64,000 nucleotides of DNA, from positions 12,462,001 through 12,526,000 of the forward strand of contig OY720098.1 in the NCBI GenBank assembly GCA_963082875.1. Reading direction: 5' to 3'. Every line of letters begins with the position of its first letter. Positions within the stretch are counted from its first letter, which is position 1. A program made the translations under genes and the position numbers. The notes below the pieces were generated by a model, which ran no database searches, was not told the DNA's origin, and worked only from the letters and a program-made list of their open reading frames with translations. Shown here one piece after another: positions 11,601 to 23,500 of this stretch. The stretch comes from Corella eumyota. Its lineage: Eukaryota > Chordata > Ascidiacea > Phlebobranchia > Corellidae.

Positions 11601-14600
11601 ATAAAACTGGGCACAAAGAAATGTAAAACAAATGCTTTGTTTATAAATTGTTTGACTTAACATTTAAAAAGCTGGCTTATAGCGTTGTAAAAAAATAGAA
11701 AACCCAATTTAGTAGATTTAAAATAAGTCATCGAAAATTATAATTGGATTACAGTTTTAATTCAATAATAAATTAATGTAAACTGTGAACCTTTTTTTGA
11801 ATATTTTTTCAATTTTTTTTGGGTACCAGATCGATTGCCTTTTTTTATAATTGTACTTCTTAATTTTTTACATAAAATAATACTTCTGTACTTTGGTTTA
11901 AAACAGTTTTATTTTTAAAAATCCACAATACACGAGTGTTAAGGCTTAAACATTTGCACTTTAAATATTGGTTGGTACGATTTTGTGTAGAAATAAATAT
12001 TGTATGAACGTGACGTCAGATAAATCGGTATGACGTCATCTTATTTTTTAAACCTCTCGTTGGGCAATTTTGATATAAATGATCTCTTAGTAATGGTTTA
12101 TGATACGTAAACTGACGTAACCATAAATTCACCGTTTGTGTCGACACTTGAAGGCGCTCTTGAAAGTGCCGTCGTCATTTCTGACGTCATTGCATTGGTA
12201 TTGGCAACAAAACTAAAAGCTTTAAAATTGTTCTTGGCTTTCAATACGTCACTAGAAATAAAAGTCACGTGATTGTCGCGATATTCCTGACTTAAGTTTG
12301 TATAATCAGTGTCTTCCATATTTAAACTTATTTTTATGTTATTTGCCTCCACGTTTATCTCTTCTAAGCTATAAATAATGACGTCATTGCTCTCAGTTGT
12401 TGACGTCAAACCGTCGCAGTTCGATAGGTTAAGGGTTCGAACCCGAGCAAAATTAAGTATGTTGCGAAACGTGGTACGAGCAGATGTCGAGTTAGCATTA
12501 AAGCAACAAACTAACACCGCGGATTCGTACCACCCTGCGACCGAGGATCGGTTCTCATTTTCCCGCGCAATTGTCGATATTTCTTCCGATGTAAAATTCG
12601 TATTTTCCATGCAAAACGGTACATTGCATATATTTAGGCCACTGATTGTTATGAATGACGCAAAGGCATCTGGGCAGCCGCTGTGATTTTGCAGTGACGT
12701 AGAATTGACGCCATCTTGTATTTTAAGTACTGTAATGCAAGAATTTTGATGCAGAAATTCACAAAAAAGAAAAACTGTCAGAAAAGTTGTTTTTTCCATG
12801 TTTTTTCTATTCCGCTAAAAACACAAATAGCAATTGTTATAATAAGATTAATAGTTTACACTTAAATTGTGTTTTAACACAGTGTTAATACACTGTAAGG
12901 GGTAAACTAAACAATATGCGAATTGTCTCAACAAATAAAAAACTGACAAAATTTTTAAATTATATTGACTATGAACAAAACAAAGATATTAAAAACTCCA
13001 TAATTTGGTTAGCGTATATTATTATATTTAACCACACAATAATAAAAGAAAAATTTAATATACGAATGTATTAATTGACATAAAGCAGCATTTAATGTCA
13101 GTGCAAAACTTTCTTTTAAATAAAGAAAATTAAAAATTTTTTTTTGTACGTGATAAGATTAAATTTACGATTTTAATTAAAATCGTCTTTTTTTTATTTA
13201 AATAACACTTGCAAGTTCGTATTCTTATTTGTCCTGTCAACCTTTATTTATTTGCTTTCTGACTCTATTAATACTCATTGGGTTTTTGTTTATAAATGTG
13301 TTAGACTGTTAGGTAGACCTAACCTTAGTAAATGTAACCTTTTCACGTGCAAAAAACTCTTTTTAATTTTATTTAATAAAAAGAAAGTTTGCCACTGACT
13401 TTGAATGCTGCTTCATAGCAATATCTACATTCGTTATCAGTTTTTTCTTTCATTATCGTGTGATTAAATATAATGATATACGCTAACCAAAATATGAATA
13501 AGCTGATTTTTGATTCATTACATGAGATAATTAAAAGAAGTTTGGATATTTTTCATTTGTAGATACCGCACTTTATAGAACTATATAAATTCGGTTTGCC
13601 TTTGGCTGAAAAAACGGTTTTCGTTTTAAATGAAAACTACTTTTTATGGAATATGTTTTGCTTTCTTGTTATACTGCTTTAATGTACTGTTTTAGAATCA
13701 AATAATTTACTGAACATTAATTTGTGAATTATTAAGTTTGTGCTAGTTTTTTTCAAATACTTTAAAATATTAAACTATTCTCAAGTTAAAACAGTTTTAC
13801 TTCTTATTTTAAACACAACACACCTTAAAAAAATATAAATTTTTTAATACACTAAAAATCGCCCATCCCTAAAAACTGTAACTTTATCTTTATATCCTTT
13901 AATACTCAAAACCCAAAATAAATTTGCCCGCGTTTTAACGTGGCTTAGTTTTTCTCTAAACTACCAACTTCCCTTCGTTCGCAATTTTCGCCCTGAAAAA
14001 GCACCCCACAATTTTTGAGTGTCACGCGATAGGATTTTATATAGACCTTATGTAAACTGAATTGGGATGTGACAATGCGATTTGCGCATGGCTAGTTTAT
14101 AACTTTGTTTTATTCCAAAATCCACAAAAGTTAATATCAAAAACTGATATCAAAAACGTTGATTAAGTGGCTAAATTATTTATTATATTCCTGCATACAT
14201 GTTTTGTCTACGGGACCTCAACCTTAACGGTAAAAATTTGGCAGTGAGCTAGGGCATTGTTTTTTGCCAAATAAAAAATAATTCTTGGAAAAAAAATTTT
14301 GAGCTGAATAATTTAACATGACGTTCCGGTTAAATAGAGACACCTCTTTCGCGGATGAATATCTTTTTATTCCTAGCGTTGTTTTCGCGAAATCGAAAGT
14401 AAATAAACCTTCGCGGTTCGTGCGATATCAAAGTCAACAATCCATCTTTTGTGACGTCACAGAAAGGGGTTTAGATATATCACATAGTTGCTACAACAGT
14501 TGTTTTACTGCGTTTGTATAGTTTACTGTACAAAATAGCAAAAAAAAAATTATATTTTATTTTTTACCTGGAATTGGAATTAGTCTTTACATTTTTACAT

Positions 14601-16831
14601 TTTGCTTTTTAAAAGTGTTAATATTTTTAACTAAAGAAAAAATTGTTTTTAGCGGTAATTTATTTGAATATCGTATTTGTTTTTCTATTATTAGGTCACG
14701 TGGCGCTATTGTAACGCCATAAGGGTAAATTTTAATCCTCGCGTCTGTATAATTCGTGTGTTTTATTGCGTGGGCAAACTAATTTAAACTTTACCGGAGA
14801 ACTGACATTTTTTGATAATTTTTATTTAGTTTTAAGGGTAAACAATATTTTCTTAACTTGTTTTGATGACTAATTTCGTTCGATTTGTCAGTTGATGACG
14901 TCACTTTTAAAAAAACAATTACTGATTTTGATTGAAAAATTCCTGTACGTTTACACAAGTAGGTCACGGGTCAGTGCGCACATGATCACGTGTCAGTGCA
15001 TCCAACTGACGACCTGTTCACGCGCGAATAAATATGAAATGTAGGACATCGCGACAATAGCGTTGAAGGATTAAAAGCGTTTCTGTCTATTGATAATTTT
15101 AAGCGGAGTTGTTTTTTGTTTTCGGGGGCTCAAAAGCAATTTTTTTGCCTCAAAATTTTTTTTAGTGGAATTCACTTTGTTTTAAATGCCTGCGGTTAAA
15201 ACTGTTTACATTTTTTAGTTTTTAAAAGAATTTTTGATTTTATATTTATATTGGACCTACTTAAGCAGTTGAGGTTATTGTCAAATAAAATATTAAATAC
15301 TAATAATGTTCCTACTATTATTTGCATTTTTTATTAATATTAATTAATTGTTTAGTTAGCGTTTTTATTTCGATTTACATTAGATGGGGGTAATTATATA
15401 TCTAAATACAGAAAAAAAATTTTATTGTTATACTAAGTCTGTTAATTTGAAATTTAGTTACATGTCTTGTTTAATCCTTTTGGTATTTAAAAAAAAGGGA
15501 TTTTTGTTTTTACTTTTTTCCCTTCCTTGCCCAGCGTAACGCAATAAACCTGATTGTCAACATCAAAGTCTTGTGTTTGAGATTCCTTACTACTACTTTG
15601 ATTTTTTACTACTACTAAGATGACTACTACACTAACTTAATGCCATAAGCCCGTAAAGCTTATGCCACTTCGTATAACGTATTGTTATTTAAATTAAAAT
15701 TTATCTTTTATTTTATTGTAGGAGATCTATTAAGCGTAAACCCTCGGGTCGTTGCTTGGTTACCAGATCTGTTTGTCAGCAACGAGAGGGCGGTATTGAG
15801 CGGGGTTTGGAAGCATGGGTTCTTTTCGATGACAGCGGTTGGGGCAACCAACGTCGGTTCGATCGTCGTCTACAAGGACCCGGTGGGTATTATGACGTCA
15901 TTGTTTTTGTGTATTATCACTTGATTTTGCGATGTTTTTTATGTTGCTATGATATGGCAATCTAAAGGTCTCTAGGCCGACTTAATTGTTTAGGGTTTGG
16001 TTTATAATACTTTCTAAATAAATAAAATGTATATAAATATGATGTTTATTTTTGGCAAAGTCAATATTTAAAATATCATAGACTTGACTTTAAAGGCATT
16101 GTAATCAACCGTGGAATAATATTTACATTTTAATGTCACAATGAACAAAGATCCGGCTGTGACGTCATAATGAAAATATTCTCAGCATTGTGTTAAGAAT
16201 AATAAACAAGATGTCTTAACGCCGAGTTTTTTAATTATAATAAATGTTCAAAAATATTTTAAACAAATTTAATTGTTTTGTTTTTGGTTACTCTTTATTA
16301 GAAATTAAGGACAAACGATGCAAACTCCGATCCCGACACATTTTCTGACCACGAGTTTAAAGGTGAAGGGGTCAAATACAAAAAAGGAGATCCTGTTGGT
16401 GAATTTCAATTCGGATCGACGATCGTTCTTATTTACGAGGTACTGATTTGACAGTTTTTACATTTTCGTTTTAAAATTAAAAGTGGTGTGTAAAAATATA
16501 TACTGTTAACTTTTATTAGGTTTTATTTGTGTTGAGTTTAATATTCTTTTAAGTCATTAAAATTAACTACTCGATAGCCCCCCCTACCATCGACATTTAA
16601 ATTGTCGTAACATGGTCGCAACTGTTAACTAATATTTAACCGCGCACCACGAACAGCAGATTTATTTATTTTGAAGGCCTAAATAACGTCCACTTGGCTC
16701 CATTATATTTAAATGTAGATGTTAATAAAACACAATAACTTTGCTTTCAGGCACCCTCTTCTTACATTTTTAAATCGCTTAGTGGATTGAAAATCAAATA
16801 TGGTGAAGCACTTTTAAAAACAAGATTTTAA
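8634..16831 (+). CDS. PISD: Phosphatidylserine decarboxylase, mitochondrial (8 exons)
   Basis: Exons: 8634-8928 (coding from ATG 8749), 9808-9942, 10212-10310, 10661-10781, 11331-11486, 15722-15882, 16302-16439, 16751-16831; 356 aa against about 409 in human. It converts phosphatidylserine to phosphatidylethanolamine at the inner mitochondrial membrane. The N-terminus has a membrane segment (about residues 23-40, ending [12 protein letters not shown]) as in vertebrate PISD. Then come FFRRK and SPVDG, then GDYHRFHSP with a catalytic-type His, SVNP, NERAVL, and [17 protein letters not shown]. The self-processing motif is FGST (320s): cleavage between Gly322 and Ser323 should give the beta chain and an alpha chain with the pyruvoyl group. 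Human has LGST, so Leu is Phe here. The ATG at 8749 is the first in frame in this exon; an out-of-frame ATG lies at 8642. Intron 5 is 4.2 kb and hosts a nested ORF. Confidence 0.95.
10920..11125 (+). repeat. tRNA-derived SINE-like repeat in PISD intron 4
   Basis: The start resembles a tRNA A-box region (GGTTAGAGCACTTGGC), and the body contains ACGGTATAAACTTCT, then an AACCCAAAACCAAT-like stretch and GACTGGGTTGGGGTAAC. Nearly the same tail words, in the same order, occur at about 18010-18142 in CCDC13 intron 1, so this is a dispersed family. Boundaries are approximate. Confidence 0.5.
11487..15721. other. Long intron 5 of PISD
   Basis: At 4.2 kb this is by far the longest intron of the gene. 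It holds the nested minus-strand ORF (12098-12799). The stretch 13900-15060 is richer in G+C than its surroundings, with several TGACGTCA-like and CACGTG words (near 14456, 14699, 14893 and 14990), and might be regulatory. The rest is AT-rich with nothing recognised. Confidence 0.4.
12098..12799 (-). CDS. Nested intronless gene: putative secreted LRR-like glycoprotein (233 aa)
   Basis: A single open frame of 233 codons lies antisense inside PISD intron 5, much longer than expected by chance in such AT-rich DNA, and the segment is clearly richer in G+C than its surroundings. It starts with a signal peptide ([17 protein letters not shown]). The mature part has at least seven N-glycosylation sequons (NSTS, NHSG, NFTS, NRSS, NSTS, NLSN, NLSQ) and scattered cysteines ([22 protein letters not shown]). 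Two stretches look like leucine-rich repeats: [12 protein letters not shown] and [11 protein letters not shown]. No transmembrane segment or GPI signal follows, so it may be a secreted fragment of an LRR ectodomain. A minus-strand AATAAA lies near 11907-11912, about 190 nt past the stop. The family is not recognised. It could be a retrocopy, a truncated receptor or a lineage-specific gene. Confidence 0.55.
   Translation of the reverse strand: MEKTTFLTVFLFCEFLHQNSCITVLKIQDGVNSTSLQNHSGCPDAFASFITISGLNICNVPFCMENTNFTSEEISTIARENENRSSVAGWYESAVLVCCFNANSTSARTTFRNILNFARVRTLNLSNCDGLTSTTESNDVIIYSLEEINVEANNIKISLNMEDTDYTNLSQEYRDNHVTFISSDVLKAKNNFKAFSFVANTNAMTSEMTTALSRAPSSVDTNGEFMVTSVYVS
16574..16700 (+). 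repeat. Dispersed intronic repeat, copy 1 (PISD intron 7)
   Basis: This copy shares ordered words with the stretches at 57671-57790 and 60047-60175: GATAGCC-CCCTAC, TTTAAATTGTCGTAA-ATGGTC, TAATATTTA, the most conserved piece CCGCGCACCAC-AACAGCAG, and TTATTTATTTTG-AGGCCTAAAT. It is a short interspersed element of unknown type. No terminal repeats are clear. Confidence 0.55.
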
Positions 16832-17504
16832 GAATAATCTGCTTTTTTTTTGTTTAGTTGTAGTAAGTTTGTCTTCATGTTGTATGTGAAAGTTCATTGT
16901 CATTATTACCTGTTTTGTGCACTTTTCAATTATGCTATTTTTATCTATTTATCTAGTTTAAATTTCATTTAAAATTGCAATGATTTGAACTTGTACTTTT
17001 ATATTTAATCGTGAGTTCGACAAAACATATACACAAATTTGCGGTTTTCACTTTTTTATTTTGTCAATTGCTAAATCTACACAATTTAATTTCTTTATGT
17101 TTTTTGTATTTATATAATCACGAATTTCAATTTTTAATAAAATATATTTTAGTAACATTAACTTTGGTTTTAAGTTTTGTACCTCAAATATAAAAATCAA
17201 GATTATTCTACCAGTACCTAACCGCTATTGAGGATAAACTAATATTACGTATTCTAAAAATTAAACTATGTTTAATTTTCAAGTAATAACTATTAATTTA
17301 TACGCATGTCTTTTTTCTAAATAATTTAAACAAAGTTATTAACTTAATAATTCAATGAAGATTGTATTTTTGACATTTATAATATAAAAGTTAAATATAA
17401 TTAAAGTATTTACCCTACATTCAAGCAGTTGCCTGGATAAAAACAAAGCTTTTTAGTTTTACGAATTTAAATTTTTTTAAGGTCTTGAAATCTTTTTAGT
17501 TAAA
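16832..17504. other. Intergenic between PISD and CCDC13
   Basis: This 670-bp gap between two same-strand genes should contain the PISD 3' UTR and the CCDC13 promoter. CTTTTTAG ends at 17499, six bases before the CCDC13 ATG, and reads as a splice acceptor. It may be a cis acceptor of a 5' UTR intron or a spliced-leader trans-splice site. No other motif was recognised. Confidence 0.4.
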
Positions 17505-20500
17505 ATGGAGAAAACTGAAAAATTGCAAAGTCAGTTTTTAAATCTCCAGGAACAACAACACCAAAAAATGTTAAGACTAAAGCAAATGCAACAAAATAAA
17601 CAAACAGCAAAGGTCAATTTTTTTTTAATTTTTCTTCCACTGTTTTAACTCGGAAACATTTTAGATCTCTATTAGTTTCGCACGGCCGATTTTAACAAGG
17701 CGTTATAACCTAAGTATGGCAATTGTTCAACCAGACATTAAAAATTAGTTGAAATATGTTTTAATGAGTATAACTTAGTCCGCTTTACGAGTCAGATGTG
17801 TTAATGGGTAAACTGAATATGTGAGGGTTAGGGTAAGGGTTTAATTTATGCAACCTTTTTGTTTAATTACATGTGCCGCATTTTGGTTACACACCCGGTT
17901 TATGTAGGGCGTGTGAAACTAATAGAGATCCCATAAGGTTTTGGGTTCGATCCCCACTGCTTTCATACTGTACAAAGTCTGAAAGTGTACATCACCCTTG
18001 AACTGTTGAATAAGGCGCTATATACGGTATAAACTTCTACTGAGTCAAAAACCAATTTGCAGTTGAATTATTAAGCAGTTATATTGTCTAATGTTCTAAA
18101 CTGCGAAAATAATTTTGAGACTGGGTTGAGGTAACCGAAGTATGTTTAGACTGTGATGTCTTTCTTTTCACATCAAGAATATAAAAAAATTCTTTGAAAA
18201 CTACTCTACTATCATGACTAAGATATAATTAAGCTAAAAAACTTAAATAAATACAATTTTAAAGTTTTTAGCAGGTAATCCCTGATGAGAATTTATTTGG
18301 GATCTCAGATGAATTAAACTTAGACACTGGTGATGTGTCGATAAGTTCTGCTGTTGGGTTAAATAATACACTTGAGGGTGCTAACACAGCTATGAGGGAG
18401 GAAATTAGGTAAAATCAATTGTAAATTTTTGTAACTTCTTTATTACAGTTTTTTTACAATTACATTATTTGTTGAGTTAATCCTTGTCTAGCCTAAAACA
18501 TTTTGAATTAATATTGTTTTTAAAGTTATTTATTTTTGCGTTTGTTGTTTTTAACAAAGTTATTCAGTCTAAATAGGTGATTGTAGGAATCAATTTTAAA
18601 GTTAATAACTGTGTAACATTAAGTATTTTAAAATGTATGCATATGCATGATACCAATGCTTGCTATGTGATATGCCTTATGCTATACCCTAGATTAACTT
18701 TAACAGTTACCCTGCTTACCTACACTATATATATAAATTGACTGAAACTACTGCTTTAATTGTCTACTATGGTTTTTTTAGTGATTGGTTTTATGGTACT
18801 TATACAAAACCAATAGTTTGTCCAAAAGAACAAGATGCTTTGCAATGCTTATATATTTTATATATTATCTAGTTAAAGTTAACAAAAATGTCTAAAAGTT
18901 TACCAAAAACTTCTTTTGATTTAGAGAGTTAAAAGATGAAACTGGTCGATTACGAAAAGTTTTGGCGGAAAAAGATTATGAAATAAAAAGATTAAATCGA
19001 AAGATTATGAAAACTGAAGATGAAAAAAGAATGCTTTCAGGTTTAATTTAATTTAAATGCTTCTTCTTAAATGCTTCTTCTCCAAAAATACTTCGAAACA
19101 AATATTTTGTATACATATATACACTGTCGTCGATCCTGAGGGTGCAAAATGTTGCATTTTGGGGTAAAATTAATAGTTATATACGCAATCTAAAAAATCT
19201 CATGATAATAAATGCTTGAAGTTTCACCAAGTTTCTTTGAAATGTCGCCAAAAAACAACTTCAACCTAATATAAGCACTTTAAAACGGTATTTTTGGCAA
19301 AGAATTTATTTTTTTTTGGCACCCCTAAATTTAATGAAATTTGGATCGACGCCCATGTATATATATATTTTATTATGCATATTACTGTTTGAAAAAGTTT
19401 TAAAAAAGCTGACTGCCCAGCCTAAATAAAAGGTAACAGTTTTATCCTGACCAAGAGTTCACTTCGCCAGTGTTGAATATTTTTAAGTGTATTGTCGAAT
19501 AATTAACCTGCTGATTATTTTTGGATTTGAATGGAATTCTTTTATTTATAAACACTTTGTTATGACATAAAAGCAGTTAAAATTGAAAGTCAGGTGTTTC
19601 AAAAACATTGTAACAACTTAACTTGTTTATTAATAAATTTTATAGAGGCTGGTGTAGCAAGTGAATCAGCTTCAACTAAAATTGTTGACTTGTCAAAAAA
19701 GAATCGAGATTTGACATCTCAAATGGAGATGGAAAGGTCAAAAGCTTATAGATTGCAACAAAAAGTCAACGAACTCGAAAGAAAGGTCACTATGTAGTTA
19801 TTTTAAATACTTGTGTATGTTAATTTTATTTATCAATTATTCTTCGCTTTTTTGGGAAATTAAATTTATTTTTTATTAACAGCAGCTATTGAGCGAATAA
19901 TATCAATTGGAAATTAAAATTGAATTTTGTCTGTTTTTACCTGAAGTATTTGTGTTTATTGTCATTGTTCATGTCATGCCTAGCAAGAAAATAGGGTCAC
20001 GTTTGTTGTCTGGTTCTAGACAAAACATAATTTTTACACTACGGTCCTCCTAAATTCATTCCACAGTATACGGTCCTCCTAAATTCTCTTCTACGGAAAA
20101 CGGAGCGTTGTTTTGTTTAGAGCCGACAACATACATGATCCAGAAAATAAAAACCACATATTATATTAAAAGTTTTACTATTTTTTTATGTAAAGATGGG
20201 GACTATTAATATAAAATCAGAAGAACAGAAATCTCCAAGAAGAAACCTTGCTCTAAGCACAGGTAAATCAAATGACGTGCTATTTATGACAAAATAAATT
20301 ATGTGTTTTTAGACAAATACAGCCCTTTTTTACTATTTGTTATGTATTCTCTTTCTTTTGTTAAATTGTATTATAAATTTGTAGTTGTAACCTTTTTTTG
20401 TAAACATCAATAATTTTTTACTTTTATGTTTATTTTATTATAATGCAGATGAAAGTATGTTAAACAGAGATGATTTACAAGAACAACTAAGCAGCGTCAA

Positions 20501-23500
20501 CCTAAAAATGTTGGATTATAGAAACCAAGTTCAATCCATGAAACAAGAACTTAAAGTTGCACACAAAGTAAAAATAAAATATTTAATACTGGAAAAAATT
20601 ATTTTATTTAAACTGTGCTCAAATATTGAAAGATAATATTTTTCCTAATTATTATTTGATTAATGTTTGGGGTACTTAAAATATTTTACTATTTTTTTTG
20701 TCCAGGTTTTAAGTCTCGAACTTGGTGAGTCTCAGATAAATCTTCAAACTTTGTTGAACCAGGGTGGTCAGGGTTTCCGTGGCAGAAATCAACAAGTTTT
20801 AGCTCTGCAGTCAAAAGTCAAGTAAATTTAAATTTTTATTATTATTTATTACATAAATATCCTAACCCTTATCCTAACGCAACAATTGATTTATTTATGT
20901 AAACACTGGAATAAAATACTTATGGCATGTTTTAAACCATTAAATTGATTTTTTCATTTTTTATGTCGCACTATTGTAATATTAATTGTATATCTTATTA
21001 AAATTCACTTTCATTAATGTGCGAAAAAAACGAAATAAAAAAAAACTTTTTTTAAGTTATCAATTTTGCAAAACTTACCCCTTTAGGTAAATAATAAATT
21101 GTTTTTTGTGAACTTTTGGTATTATTACAAGTTTGGCAAACAAATAAAACTAGCAATACAATAAAAAGTGTTTTTAAATAAATTTTTTCCTTGAATATCT
21201 TAGAGAGTTGGAAGCAAAGTTAAAGAAAGATGGGGAATCCCCAAAGATGGACAAAAATATGTCAAGGATCAAAAATATGGAAAAAATGAGAAAAGATCAA
21301 ATCGAGGTATAGTTCTAAAATTTTGTTTAAAATAAAATCATTGCTTTAAAATCCAAACAATTTGTTTATTGTTATTCACATAAACTTAATCTAATATTTT
21401 TAACAAAATTTAACAGCAACGTCTCTCTTTAAAAAAATTTTGTAACCAGGCTCTAAAAGATGATTTAATAAAATCGAATGAAAGTGCAACAGAATTGAAG
21501 AGAAAATTTGAAGCTTCTAAAGCAAGATCTAAAGTTCTTTCAACTGAGATTAAATCACTTAAATCTCAGGTATTGTCATTTTTGTAATTATTTCGTACCA
21601 TGATATTTCTTGTTATGTTTTTTTTAACTTATTGTAATTTTTTTAAATTTAGTTTTCTCAAAATAAGAATGTAGACGTTATGGCTTGAACATATACTAAC
21701 ATTGAACCCAGGACCTTACGTAGTGAAACAAATTGTTTTTTATCCTTACGAAAGTCATCAAAATCAATATTGCTTTACTATTCTAAAATTAATTCTTACC
21801 CATTTATTATTTTTACCAAAAATATGATTTCGACTATTGATTATTTAAATATTTTACTAGTATTTTTATTTACCATAGATATCAGTGTTAACAGACAAGG
21901 GTAGTCATGACAATGAGCTGATTTCAACTTTAATGAAGCAACAAGAAAACCTGCAAAAAATGATCGAGAGAAATTCTTTTAAACAAAACTCAACTTCACA
22001 ATCTGAAATCATGGTACGAATTGTAACACTTTATTTAATTTCAAATTTAAGGTTGTAAAGGTCTGGGGGTTTAATTTTCACTGCTTAAATGTTACAGTGC
22101 AACATTTAACATACTAGGTGATAGAATCAAAAATATTTAAAACTGCCAACGTCAATTAAACCCTTTGTCAAATGCAACTATATATGAAGGCTATGAAATC
22201 AACATTTTTACCATAAAAAAAATTATGCCAATATAACAATAACAAACTGTGTTTAGTTAACAAAGGAACTGCACAATTTAAAACAACAAGAAAGTTCTGA
22301 ATTGTTAAATTTAAGGGAGTTATTGAAGGACAGAGATGACCGTGTAAGGGAGTTAGAAAAAAGGGTAAGGTTTTTTGTTTTACTTGGGTTTTACTTGCAA
22401 AGATATTAAATATGTGTTTTTATTTTGTAGTAAATTTTTTTTTAACTTAATTTAAATTTAACTAAAGAATTTGTTTTTTCCTTTTGATGTTGAGTTTTAT
22501 ATATGGAGTTTATAATTTTCCATAGAAAAAAAAACATTTTTCAAAAAAAAGTCCAAAAAAACATGAATAACTATTACCATACACTATTGTTAATAAATTG
22601 TAGATAGAAATGTCAATGACAAGAGATAGCTTGGATGGAGAGGAAGAACAAAAACCCTTAAAATTATTTTCTCCCAATACTTCACTACAGGTCAAAATAA
22701 ATAAAATTTTATTTTTAAATGTTTTGGTGAATTTGATAAAGTTCAAACATTTTTAATGAACTGTATTTTTTTTTAAAGGCTAACACTACAGCTGGGTTTA
22801 GTTCACAAAATAATAATAATAATAATCAACCACTGTCACAGTTAAGGTTTGTGTAAATTTTTAGTTTTTTAAGTTTGCTACCATTACACTTTTTTTTTTT
22901 ATTTTAGTATTAAATTAAAAATAGTTAAAATCTAAATGTTGCTAGTTTTTGGAGATTTACTGTATTATTTTATTGGTTTTGTCTTTTGATTTTATTCATA
23001 GTTAAATTAAATTAGTGGGCTTGAATTTTTAATTATAGTCAATAATGATTTTTTGTTTTTTTTATTTACTATTTCCATTGATTCTTGATATGGGCACGCT
23101 AAGCTACTGTAAAACTACAATTTCTATTTTTTTTTTAATATTTTAAGTTTTTTTTTGGGGGGGGATTATAAATTTATAATAAAAAATAAAATTTACTTTT
23201 AAGTGAAAATCAACAACAACAAATCACTGAATTATATCAGAAATTACAAGAATATGAAGCTCTTTACAAAGCCTCAGAAATTGAGAGAATTAAATTAGGT
23301 GAAATGATAGCTTTACTGAATGCAAGGTAAAATATAATTGCAATTTTGTAAAAAAAAGTAACAACTTTATTTTAGACTTATATTATATAGAAGGTGACAT
23401 TATTTTTTAACAAATTTTGCTTTTAATACTTAAAATTTTTGTCAAAAAATTGTGTTATATATCCTATAAACATATTTAAGAGCCTCCATATTTATATATA

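Noticed and set aside
12378-12686. 102-codon plus-strand open frame in PISD intron 5
   Set aside because: It is the antisense shadow of the 233-codon minus-strand frame, which has a signal peptide and domain-like features; this one has neither.
14318-14521. 67-codon open frame in PISD intron 5
   Set aside because: No recognised motif, signal peptide or splice context. The less AT-rich stretch there explains the chance open frame.
17820-17845. TTAGGG-like words as an interstitial telomere tract
   Set aside because: Only two or three imperfect units occur inside a MITE, and a single one near 27188. Too short to mean anything.
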